6,865 nucleotides of DNA from Alphaproteobacteria bacterium (GTDB taxonomy: Bacteria > Pseudomonadota > Alphaproteobacteria > DAOWDM01). The stretch covers positions 1 to 6,865 of the forward strand of contig DAOWDM010000078.1 of NCBI GenBank assembly GCA_030639035.1, written 5' to 3'. Made by a program: the position numbers and the translations under genes. Below the pieces are notes generated by a model. It searched no databases, was not told the origin of the DNA, and saw only the letters and a list, made by a program, of their open reading frames with translations. Position 1 is the stretch's first letter; each line of letters opens with the position of its first letter. Below, in pieces: positions 1-5,825 of the stretch.

Positions 1-609
1 CAAAACAGCTTTAGTAAGGCAGTCTTCTGGTATTCTGATAGTTGCTCCAGCTTTATCTGCAAGAGGAATAACAGTTACGCTTGAAAGAACTAGATTCCAA
101 GAATCATATCCTGAACCTACTTTTCCTAGCTTGATAACGTCTGTGTCTCCATCAGAAATAAATGTTTTTTCACCATCTCCGAAATTATATTCATAGAACT
201 CAGGAGTTTCTTCCTCGATTTCCTCGAGTTCGTATTCTTCCTCAGGATATTCTTCCTCGGATATTTCTTCCTCGATTTCCTCGAGTTCGTACTCTTCCTC
301 AGGATATTCTTCCTCGGATATTTCTTCCTCGATTTCCTCGAGTTCGTACTCTTCCTCAGGATATTCTTCCTCGGATATTTCTTCCTTGATTTCCTCGAGT
401 TCGTACTCTTCCTCAGGATATTCTTCCTCGGATATTTCTTCCTCGATTTCCTCGAGTTCGTATTCCTCAGGAGCTTCTTCTTCAGCTATTTCTTTCTCGA
501 TAAACTCTTCAACGATTTCATGTTCTGTTTCTTCAGTAGGAATAGTCATTTCTACTGTCGTGTCTTCATCGGTTACAGAGGCTGGTGTCTTTCCAGATGT
601 ATCGTTCAT
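1..609 (-). CDS. Acidic tandem-repeat protein of unknown function, N-terminal 203 residues (runs off the left edge)
   Basis: I do not recognise this protein. The ATG at 609 is preceded by GGAG at 616-619 with a 6-nt spacer, and the frame stays open to base 1, so the C-terminus is missing. Residues 1-49 are rich in Thr and Glu, with no signal peptide or membrane segment. Residues 50-134 are four 19-residue repeats plus a 9-residue partial copy, consensus YELEEIEEEISEEEYPEEE, dominated by Glu. Residues 135-203 change character to a mixed, probably beta-rich segment (ISDGDTDVIKLGKVGSGYDSW, then alternating hydrophobic residues) that may begin a folded domain. The gene follows the pckG terminator in the same direction and has its own putative promoter, so it is probably transcribed alone. 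Lack of an N-terminal signal with acidic repeats and a Gly/Asp-rich segment would fit a cytoplasmic protein or a type I-secreted surface protein; the missing end would decide. The reading frame and start are well supported, the role is not. Confidence 0.8.
   Translation of the reverse strand, partial: MNDTSGKTPASVTDEDTTVEMTIPTEETEHEIVEEFIEKEIAEEEAPEEYELEEIEEEISEEEYPEEEYELEEIKEEISEEEYPEEEYELEEIEEEISEEEYPEEEYELEEIEEEISEEEYPEEEYELEEIEEETPEFYEYNFGDGEKTFISDGDTDVIKLGKVGSGYDSWNLVLSSVTVIPLADKAGATIRIPEDCLTKAVL
208..462 (-). repeat. 57-bp in-frame tandem repeat array, about 4.5 copies
   Basis: Read on the minus strand, the units begin with TAC at 462, 405, 348, 291 and 234, a strict 57-bp period. The first four copies are full and the fifth stops after 27 bases. 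Over the full copies I see only two base differences: GAG to AAG (Glu to Lys) in copy 2, and a silent GAG to GAA at the end of copy 4. Each unit encodes 19 residues, about twelve of them Glu. Near identity at silent positions points to recent expansion or ongoing homogenisation, so copy number is likely to vary among strains. Because 57 is a multiple of 3, gain or loss of a unit keeps the frame. Confidence 0.95.
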
Positions 610-635
610 AGCTTTCTCCAATAGAACTTCCGCAC

Positions 636-665
636 ATTATCTAAATATACAGAATTTTATATCAA
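636..665 (-). promoter_or_regulatory. Putative sigma70-type promoter for the acidic repeat gene
   Basis: On the minus strand TTGATA (660-665) and GATAAT (636-641) are separated by 18 nt; each matches the consensus hexamer at 5 of 6 positions. The site lies between the pckG terminator and the start codon at 609, which would give a short leader of about 20 nt. In AT-rich DNA such matches occur by chance, so this is a reasonable guess rather than a firm call. Confidence 0.45.
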
Positions 666-685
666 AACAATACTCTGTCTTTATG

Positions 686-729
686 AAAAAGCGGTTAAAA
701 TCTTATGAAAAGTATTTTAACCGCTTTTT
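686..729 (-). terminator. Rho-independent terminator downstream of pckG
   Basis: A perfect 16-bp inverted repeat (arms 686-701 and 714-729, core GCGGTTAAAAT) surrounds a 12-nt loop. The GC part is flanked by five A and five T, so the minus-strand transcript ends in a hairpin followed by U residues. It begins 20 nt past the pckG stop codon and separates pckG from the acidic repeat gene. The symmetry would also let it work on the plus strand, but no plus-strand gene ends here. Confidence 0.85.
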
Positions 730-749
730 AGTAAAAGTATATTCTACAA

Positions 750-2579
750 TTACTTAGGAAGTTCCCACTTTTTAGGTGAGCGGTTTAAACGTAGCTTCAA
801 AAGAGCATTTTCATGTAAAAATTCCTCTGGAAGATGTCCGCTTTTGTTGAATTTATCAAGAAGTTCCTGATGATTTTCAACCTCTTCCATTGCACCTTCT
901 CTATCAATCTCAATGAGCTTGTTAAAGTCTTCTCTACTGAAATCCATACCTTCCCAGTGTATATCTTCATATTTAGGCATCATTCCCAAAGGACTTTCAA
1001 TGCTTTCTGTTCTTCCACGAGCTCTATCTACAATCCATTTGAGAACTCTAAGATTCTGACCAAAACCAGGCCACATAAAGTTGCCATCTTCATCTTTAGC
1101 AAACCAGTTAACTCTGAAAATTGGTGGTGGCTTTGGAATGTTTCGTCCAATGTTTAACCAATGATCAAAATAATCACCCATGTTGTAACCACAGAATGGA
1201 AGCATTGCCATTGGATCACGTCTAATATCAGCTTGACCTTCGGCAGCAGCTGTTTTTTCAGAACCCATTGTTGCAGCCATATAAACACCATGACTCCAGC
1301 TAAAAGCTTGGTAAGCTAATGGTGCATTTTTGCTCATGCGTCCACCGAATACAAAAGCACTTATAGGAACACCTTCTGGATTTTCCCAATTTGGATCAAT
1401 AACAGGACACTGTGAAGCAGGTGCTGTAAATCGTGAATTCGGGTGAGATGCAGGAGTGTCGCTACTCGGAGTCCAGTCTTTGCCTTTCCAATCTGTCAAA
1501 TGTGCAGGAGGCTCATCTGTCATATCTTCCCACCAAACATCTCCGTCATCTGTCAAAGCAATGTTTGTGAAAATTGAGTTCTTAGCAACTGAATCCATAG
1601 CACATGGATTGGTTTTATAAGAAGTTCCTGGGGCAACTCCAAAAAATCCTGCTTCAGGGTTGATAGCTCTTAAATTTCCATCTTTGTCAGGTTTAATCCA
1701 TGCTATGTCATCGCCAACTGTCCAGATTTTCCAGCCTTCAAAACCTTTCGGAGGTAAAAGCATTGCCAGATTTGTTTTGCCGCATGCACTAGGGAAAGCA
1801 GCACCAATATAGGTTTTTTCACCTTCAGGGCTTTCTATGCCGACAATCAGCATATGCTCTGCTAACCAGCCTTCATCACGAGCCATAACTGATGCAATTC
1901 TCAAAGCAAGACATTTCTTGCCAAGAAGAGCGTTCCCACCGTAACCACTGCCGTATGACCATATTTCACGAGTTTCAGGGAAATGCGTAATATATTTATT
2001 GTCAGCATTACAAGGCCATGGAACGTCTTTTTGTCCTTTTTCCAAAGGAGCACCTACTGAATGAACGCATGGGATAAAATCACCTTTATCGCCAAGAACT
2101 TCCAGCACTTTATCGCCCATACGAGTCATGATTCGCATGTTTGCAACAACATATGGAGAATCGGTTATTTCAAATCCTATATGAGCAATCGGAGAGCCAA
2201 GCGGTCCCATGCTGAATGGGATTACATACATTGTGCGACCACGCATGCAGCCGTCAAAAAGCTTGCTAAGTTTTGCTTTCATTTCCTTTGGATCAGCCCA
2301 GTTATTGTTTGGACCAGCATCTATTTTCTTTTCACTGCAAATAAAAGTGCTGTCTTCTACACGAGCAACATCTCTTGGATCGGATTCGCAAAGATAGCTA
2401 TTAGGACGTTTTTCTTCATTAAGTTTTATAAAAGTGCCAGACTCTACCATTTCATCGCATAAACGATTGTATTCTTCTTGAGAACCATTGCACCAATAGA
2501 CTTCTTCTGGCTTGCATAATGAAGCTACTTCATCAACCCAAGCGAGAAGCTTTTTGTTGTTTGTTTTAGGAGTATTCAT
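750..2579 (-). CDS. pckG: Phosphoenolpyruvate carboxykinase, GTP-dependent
   Basis: This enzyme interconverts oxaloacetate + GTP and phosphoenolpyruvate + CO2 + GDP in the cytoplasm, linking the TCA cycle to gluconeogenesis, or running the other way to fix CO2 in fermenters. At 609 residues it is full length for the GTP class. The sequence shows the P-loop PSACGKTN (263-270, Lys268) and the metal-binding VGDDIAW (288-294). By alignment from memory to human PEPCK, the metal ligands are Lys222, His242 and Asp291, substrate contacts are Arg73, Tyr213, Asn381 and Arg383, and Phe493, Phe501 and Phe506 form the guanine pocket. That pocket and the RTMYVIPFSMGPLGSP stretch (114-129) separate it from the ATP-dependent class. 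The ATG at 2579 follows AGGGG (2586-2590) with a 6-nt spacer. It is monocistronic: divergent from the paralogue pair upstream and closed by the hairpin at 686-729. No active-site residue appears to be missing. Confidence 0.97.
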   Translation of the reverse strand: MNTPKTNNKKLLAWVDEVASLCKPEEVYWCNGSQEEYNRLCDEMVESGTFIKLNEEKRPNSYLCESDPRDVARVEDSTFICSEKKIDAGPNNNWADPKEMKAKLSKLFDGCMRGRTMYVIPFSMGPLGSPIAHIGFEITDSPYVVANMRIMTRMGDKVLEVLGDKGDFIPCVHSVGAPLEKGQKDVPWPCNADNKYITHFPETREIWSYGSGYGGNALLGKKCLALRIASVMARDEGWLAEHMLIVGIESPEGEKTYIGAAFPSACGKTNLAMLLPPKGFEGWKIWTVGDDIAWIKPDKDGNLRAINPEAGFFGVAPGTSYKTNPCAMDSVAKNSIFTNIALTDDGDVWWEDMTDEPPAHLTDWKGKDWTPSSDTPASHPNSRFTAPASQCPVIDPNWENPEGVPISAFVFGGRMSKNAPLAYQAFSWSHGVYMAATMGSEKTAAAEGQADIRRDPMAMLPFCGYNMGDYFDHWLNIGRNIPKPPPIFRVNWFAKDEDGNFMWPGFGQNLRVLKWIVDRARGRTESIESPLGMMPKYEDIHWEGMDFSREDFNKLIEIDREGAMEEVENHQELLDKFNKSGHLPEEFLHENALLKLRLNRSPKKWELPK

Positions 2580-2645
2580 TTCTTTCCCCTGTTTTTTAAA
2601 GAGATTGTAAATAAATCTTCGACCATTAAAAATACACTAATTACG

Positions 2646-2665
2646 AGCAAAGAAAAGCAAAGAAA
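2646..2665. repeat. Perfect 10-bp tandem duplication, AGCAAAGAAA twice
   Basis: AGCAAAGAAA occurs at 2646-2655 and again at 2656-2665. The 10-bp period places both copies on the same face of the helix. Its position between two divergent genes would suit a regulator binding site, but it could also be a chance slippage product in AT-rich DNA. Confidence 0.6.
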
Positions 2666-2703
2666 GTAAATATATTCAAAAGTTATTGTTTTGCAAAAAA
2701 AAC

Positions 2704-2731
2704 TTGCGGATTTTGTCGTTTTGTGTAGAAT
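2704..2731 (+). promoter_or_regulatory. Possible promoter of the ankyrin-like gene pair
   Basis: TAGAAT (2726-2731) is a 5-of-6 match to a -10 hexamer, with TTGCGG (2704-2709) 16 nt upstream as a poor -35. It would start transcription about 18 nt before the ATG at 2757. If correct, the in-frame ATG at 2691 lies upstream of the transcript and cannot be the start. Confidence 0.35.
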
Positions 2732-2742
2732 GAGGTGTGAAC

Positions 2743-2748
2743 AAGGAG
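2743..2748 (+). promoter_or_regulatory. Ribosome binding site fixing the start of the first paralogue
   Basis: AAGGAG lies 8 nt before the ATG at 2757. The protein from that ATG begins M-S-S-S-KAYELPDKKK, lining up exactly with M-T-T-S-KAYELPDKKK of the second paralogue. The longer frame from 2691 adds 22 residues with no counterpart in the paralogue, so 2757 is preferred. Confidence 0.85.
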
Positions 2749-2756
2749 TTAAAGTA

Positions 2757-3737
2757 ATGTCATCTTCAAAAGCATATGAACTTCCTGATAAGAAAAAATA
2801 TCCAGAACTTTACAAATCAGATGGTTTTATGAGAACTAAACTTCATGATGCTATAAAAAATTATTCATATGAGCACATGCATTCTTCAAAAGCTGATGAT
2901 ATCGATCGTTTTCTTACTTTTTTTGAAAAAGGTAATATTAAGCCTAGTAAGATAAAAGAAAAATTACCTGAATTGTGCAAAGGTGGTCGTATTCTAGAAG
3001 CTGAGTTTGTACTTGCTCTTCAAGGAGAGAAGTTGAAAAAAGAGGATATTTTAAATTTAAAGAGTAATGGGTATTCTGCATTATGGAATTCTACTGAAGA
3101 AGAAAGTTATCTAATTCGACTTTGTGATGTTATGCAAAGGGCAGGAGATTCTATTACAAAACAGGATATGGTTGAGACTAAAAAATATAATAAAAATATG
3201 ACCTCCTTAGTTGATGGCAGCGTTCATACTATTGGTACAATAGAAAGCAGTATTATTGCTGTTGCTGCAATAAGAGACAACTTGGATAATGTAAAAGATA
3301 TTATTGAAATGAACGGAGAAAAACTTACAAAGCAGGATTTGATAGCAACAATTTCTGAAGATGAAGCAAATGATAATCGTATTATTAATTATAAAGGTAA
3401 CAGCATTGCTTGTGTAGCGTTAAGGAGAGAAAATTTTGATGTTGTAGAGCAAATCTTAACAGAAGAAGGAACTACTCTTTCTATAAAAGATGTTATGAAT
3501 GGGAAAAAATATAAGCATGAAATAGGAAGGCTGTTTTCTTCTCCTGTGTTTAAGGATACTACAAAAAACATACATGAGGCATGGGAAGACCTTCCTGAAG
3601 GATACAAAAAAACCGAAAGAAATCAGGACGGTTATAAAACAGCTATCGGAAGAGCCAAAGCTGGTGATGCTAAAAAAGCTGCACAAGCTCTTAATAAGGG
3701 TGGAATTGCTGCATTGAAAAAAGCTGCTGGTAGATGA
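2757..3737 (+). CDS. Ankyrin-like repeat protein of unknown function, paralogue 1
   Basis: This is a 326-residue soluble protein with no signal peptide or membrane segment. I do not recognise a named family. It holds four copies of a 22-residue motif at about 79-100, 119-140, 176-197 and 227-248. Their pattern is a hydrophobic helix, then G-(E/D/T)-x-(L/I)-(T/K/S)-x-x-D-(I/M/L/V), for example MNGEKLTKQDL and RAGDSITKQDM. Residues 216-238 (SIACVALR..FDVVEQILTEEG) recall the two helices of an ankyrin repeat, but the classic G-x-TPLHxAA signature is absent, so 'ankyrin-like' is inference. The N-terminal 23 residues are Lys-rich and nearly identical in the paralogue. The C-terminal 35 residues are Ala/Lys-rich, ending IAALKKAAGR. 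The second paralogue follows after 19 nt on the same strand, so the two are probably co-transcribed and may act together or form a heteromer. Ankyrin-type proteins usually mediate protein-protein contacts, but no partner can be read from this sequence. Confidence 0.85.
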   Translation: MSSSKAYELPDKKKYPELYKSDGFMRTKLHDAIKNYSYEHMHSSKADDIDRFLTFFEKGNIKPSKIKEKLPELCKGGRILEAEFVLALQGEKLKKEDILNLKSNGYSALWNSTEEESYLIRLCDVMQRAGDSITKQDMVETKKYNKNMTSLVDGSVHTIGTIESSIIAVAAIRDNLDNVKDIIEMNGEKLTKQDLIATISEDEANDNRIINYKGNSIACVALRRENFDVVEQILTEEGTTLSIKDVMNGKKYKHEIGRLFSSPVFKDTTKNIHEAWEDLPEGYKKTERNQDGYKTAIGRAKAGDAKKAAQALNKGGIAALKKAAGR

Positions 3738-3756
3738 AATTGAAAAGGTAAATGAG

Positions 3757-4725
3757 ATGACAACTTCAAAAGCATATGAACTTCCTGATAAGAAAAAATA
3801 TCCAGAACTATATAAATCAGATGGTTTAATGAGGTCTAAACTTCATGATGTTATAAAGGATTATGCAAAAGTTCATATGACAATGCCAGATGATGTTAAT
3901 ATGCGTCATTTTCTTACTTTTTTTGAAAAAGGCAATATTAAGCCTAGTAAGATAAAAGAAAAATTACCTGAATTGTGCAAAGGTGGTCGTATTCTAGAAG
4001 CTGAGTTTGTACTTGCTCTTCAAGGTGAAAAGCTGAAAAAAGAGGATATTTTAAATGGCAATGATAATTCTGCATTATTGTCATCTACAAGAGAAGATGC
4101 TCTTTTGAAACTTGGTAGTGTTATGCAAAGGGCAGGAGATCCTATTACAAAACAGGATATGGTTAAAGCTAGAAGTTATAATGAAAAACATTTAATAGAT
4201 GGTAAGACTTTAACTGTTGGTATAGATGGCGTTAAGATGCTCTCTGTTGCTGCAATAAGTGGAATTTTAGATCAGGTAAAAAATGTTGCAGAGATGAACG
4301 GAGAAAAACTTACCAAACAAGATTTGATGGCAACAGTTTCTAAAGATGAAGTGGAAAAGAAAAAGCTTTTGACTCCTTTTAAAAGCAACAACATCGCTTG
4401 TCTTGCATTAAGGACAGGCGTTTTTGATGTTGTAGAGCAAATCTTAACAGAAGAAGGAACTACTCTTTCTATAAAAGATGTTATGAATGAACAAGTGTAT
4501 AATTCTGACATAGGGAAGCTTTTTTCTTCCCCTGTGTTCAAGGATTCTTCAAAGAATATACAGGAAGCATGGAAAAAAATTCCAGAAGAGTTAAAGAGAA
4601 CAAAAGAAAATCATAATGGCTATAAAACAGCTATTGAAAAAGCTAGAATCGATGATGCTAAAAATGCAGCTAAAGATCTTAACAAAGCCAACATCGCTGC
4701 ATTGAAAAAAGCTGCTGGTAGGTAA
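3757..4725 (+). CDS. Ankyrin-like repeat protein of unknown function, paralogue 2
   Basis: This 322-residue protein is a tandem paralogue of the gene before it; hand alignment gives about 213 identical residues, near 65%. The ATG at 3757 follows AAAGG (3744-3748) with an 8-nt spacer. The same four 22-residue motifs lie at about 79-100, 116-137, 171-192 and 223-244. Identity is patchy: residues 52-100 and the fourth motif are identical in both proteins, while about 101-115 and 138-165 differ strongly and carry small length changes. The Ala/Lys-rich C-terminus again ends IAALKKAAGR. No signal peptide or membrane segment is present. Transcription probably comes from the promoter of the first gene and ends at the bidirectional hairpin at 4805-4838. 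Function is unknown. Divergence between the motifs, where loops would lie, could mean the copies bind different partners. Confidence 0.85.
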   Translation: MTTSKAYELPDKKKYPELYKSDGLMRSKLHDVIKDYAKVHMTMPDDVNMRHFLTFFEKGNIKPSKIKEKLPELCKGGRILEAEFVLALQGEKLKKEDILNGNDNSALLSSTREDALLKLGSVMQRAGDPITKQDMVKARSYNEKHLIDGKTLTVGIDGVKMLSVAAISGILDQVKNVAEMNGEKLTKQDLMATVSKDEVEKKKLLTPFKSNNIACLALRTGVFDVVEQILTEEGTTLSIKDVMNEQVYNSDIGKLFSSPVFKDSSKNIQEAWKKIPEELKRTKENHNGYKTAIEKARIDDAKNAAKDLNKANIAALKKAAGR

Positions 4726-4738
4726 TAAAAGAAGATAG

Positions 4739-4764
4739 ATTCTGAATCAAGTTCAGAATGACAG
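4739..4764. repeat. Dispersed-type intergenic palindrome
   Basis: ATTCTGAA (4739-4746) and TTCAGAAT (4752-4759) form a perfect 8-bp stem around TCAAG, followed by GACAG. Read on the other strand it encodes the string CHSELDSES, which I recall as a frequent translation artefact of short palindromic repeats scattered between genes in many proteobacterial genomes. It lies 13 nt after the stop of the second paralogue. No T-run follows, so it is a poor terminator by itself, though it could protect the 3' end of the mRNA. Only one copy is present in this window, so its dispersed nature rests on memory. Confidence 0.6.
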
Positions 4765-4804
4765 TGATGTTTTCTGCCGTTGCTATTCTTAAATCCAAAC
4801 AAAT

Positions 4805-4838
4805 AAAAAAGGGCTGGTAAAATACCAACCCTTTTTTT
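4805..4838 (-). terminator. Bidirectional terminator between rpsI and the convergent ankyrin-like pair
   Basis: Arms GGGCTGGTA (4811-4819) and TACCAACCC (4823-4831) are flanked by six A on the left and seven T on the right. The minus-strand RNA forms a 9-bp stem with one U-G wobble, ending in UUUUUU, and suits rpsI, whose stop lies 22 nt before it. On the plus strand the same position is a C-A mismatch, but the stem and U-run remain usable, so it can also stop transcripts from the ankyrin-like genes. Confidence 0.85.
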
Positions 4839-4860
4839 GTTCTGTAATTCCAGATAGAAA

Positions 4861-5358
4861 CTAACGTTTCGAGAACTGGAAACTACGACGAGCTTTTTTG
4901 CGACCGTATTTTTTACGTTCAACAACACGAGAGTCACGTGTAAGAAAGCCGTTTTTCTTAAGAATAGGACGAAGTTCAGGCTCATAATCATTTAAAGCCT
5001 TGCTGATTCCGTGACGTATAGCACCTGCTTGACCAGACAAACCACCACCATTACAAGTACAGAACACATCGAACTGTCCGCTTCTGTTTGTAATAACAAA
5101 TGGTTGGTTGATAATCATACGCAGAACTGGGCGAGGTAAATAATTTTCAATAGTACGACCATTGATAGTAATATTACCTGTACCAGCTTTTATCCATACA
5201 CGAGCTACAGCATCTTTACGTTTACCTGTTGCATAGATACGACCTTGAGCATCTTTTTTCTTAGGTTTACGTATTTTTGTTGTAGTTTCTGTTTCAGCTA
5301 CAACAGTTGTTTCTGTTGCTTGCTTTAGATCTTCAAAGGACTTTATTGTATCTGTCAT
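4861..5358 (-). CDS. rpsI: 30S ribosomal protein S9
   Basis: S9 binds 16S rRNA in the head of the 30S subunit, and its basic C-terminal tail reaches the P-site tRNA. At 165 residues it is longer than the 130-residue E. coli protein because of an N-terminal extension (about residues 1-37) rich in Thr, Glu and Lys, typical of Alphaproteobacteria. The conserved core starts at QGRIYATGKRKDAVARVWIK (38-57), continues through GGGLSGQAGAIRHGISKAL (104-122), and ends in the basic tail DSRVVERKKYGRKKARRSF and QFSKR. The ATG at 5358 is 2 nt past the rplM stop codon. Its GGAG (5368-5371) lies inside the last rplM codons with a 9-nt spacer, so translation of the two is probably coupled. The gene is complete and closed by the terminator at 4805-4838. 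Confidence 0.98.
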   Translation of the reverse strand: MTDTIKSFEDLKQATETTVVAETETTTKIRKPKKKDAQGRIYATGKRKDAVARVWIKAGTGNITINGRTIENYLPRPVLRMIINQPFVITNRSGQFDVFCTCNGGGLSGQAGAIRHGISKALNDYEPELRPILKKNGFLTRDSRVVERKKYGRKKARRSFQFSKR

Positions 5359-5360
5359 TT

Positions 5361-5825
5361 TTAGGATCTCCGTTTATTTTTTGGGTTCATGCTTGCAACA
5401 TCAAGAACCTCAGGTGTTTGAGCTTCGTGAGGGTGTTCACTGCCTACATAAACTTTTAGTTTTGTCATTTGCTGACGACCAAGCTTGCCACGTGGAACCA
5501 TGCGTTCAATAGCTTTAATGACAACTCTTTCAGGGTGCTTGCCTTCAAGAATCTGCCCCATAGAGCGTTCTTTGATACCGCCTGGGTAGCCTGTATGCCA
5601 GTAAAACTTTTCATTTTCAGCTTTTTTGCCTGTGAGATGAACTTTTTCAGCATTAATTACTACAACATGATCACCGCAATCTAGATTAGGTGAGTACATA
5701 GGTTTGTGCTTGCCGAGAAGTAACTTCGCAACAACGCTTGACATGCGTCCAAGAACGAGATCAGTAGCATCTACGATGTACCACTTTCTCTCGATTTCAG
5801 AAGCTTTTGCAGAATATGTCTTCAT
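5361..5825 (-). CDS. rplM: 50S ribosomal protein L13
   Basis: L13 is an early-assembly protein of the 50S subunit that binds 23S rRNA. The 154-residue product shows KWYIVDATDLVLGRMSS (14-30), LLGKHKPMYSPNLDCGDHVV (36-55), the HTGYPGGIKER segment (77-87), the L13 signature around AIERMVPRGKLGR (105-117), and the HPHEAQTPEVLDVASMN tail (131-147). A longer frame opens 17 codons upstream at 5876, but the ATG at 5825 is preferred: it gives the MKTYSAK start usual for the family and has AAGGA (5831-5835) 5 nt upstream. It is first in the rplM-rpsI operon, a gene order conserved across bacteria. The extreme C-terminus (NPKNKRRS) carries the ribosome binding site of rpsI within its codons. Confidence 0.98.
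   Translation of the reverse strand: MKTYSAKASEIERKWYIVDATDLVLGRMSSVVAKLLLGKHKPMYSPNLDCGDHVVVINAEKVHLTGKKAENEKFYWHTGYPGGIKERSMGQILEGKHPERVVIKAIERMVPRGKLGRQQMTKLKVYVGSEHPHEAQTPEVLDVASMNPKNKRRS

Larger units (their letters stand above)
2580..2756. promoter_or_regulatory. Divergent intergenic region between pckG and the ankyrin-like gene pair
   Basis: These 177 bp must hold the promoters of pckG (leftward) and of the paralogue pair (rightward). The region is very AT-rich. No strong leftward promoter stands out; TTGCTT followed by TGTATT, 18 nt apart on the minus strand, is the best weak candidate. A perfect 10-bp tandem duplication sits near the middle and is listed separately. No small gene with a convincing ribosome binding site is visible. 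Confidence 0.5.

Noticed and set aside
208..462. The regular repeat array as a CRISPR
   Set aside because: The units are directly adjacent with no unique spacers, and the array codes in frame for a protein.
162..757. Two plus-strand open frames over the repeat region, one with IFLPRFPRVRTLPQD repeats and one Ser-rich
   Set aside because: They are antisense shadows kept open by the 57-bp repeat period. They lack ribosome binding sites, and the second reads through the pckG terminator.
834..2462. Several plus-strand frames of 62-133 codons inside pckG
   Set aside because: They are antisense to a fully conserved enzyme, show no recognisable sequence and have no start signals.
2691..2756. A 22-residue N-terminal extension of the first ankyrin-like paralogue from the ATG at 2691
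   Set aside because: The second paralogue has no counterpart, and a good AAGGAG site lies just before the ATG at 2757.
4620..4991. A minus-strand frame of 123 codons spanning the end of the second paralogue and the end of rpsI
   Set aside because: It crosses the terminator and the palindrome, whose translation gives the artefact string SELDSES. It overlaps rpsI in another frame and has no ribosome binding site.
5465..5684. Short frames on both strands within rplM
   Set aside because: They are out-of-frame shadows of a conserved ribosomal protein gene.
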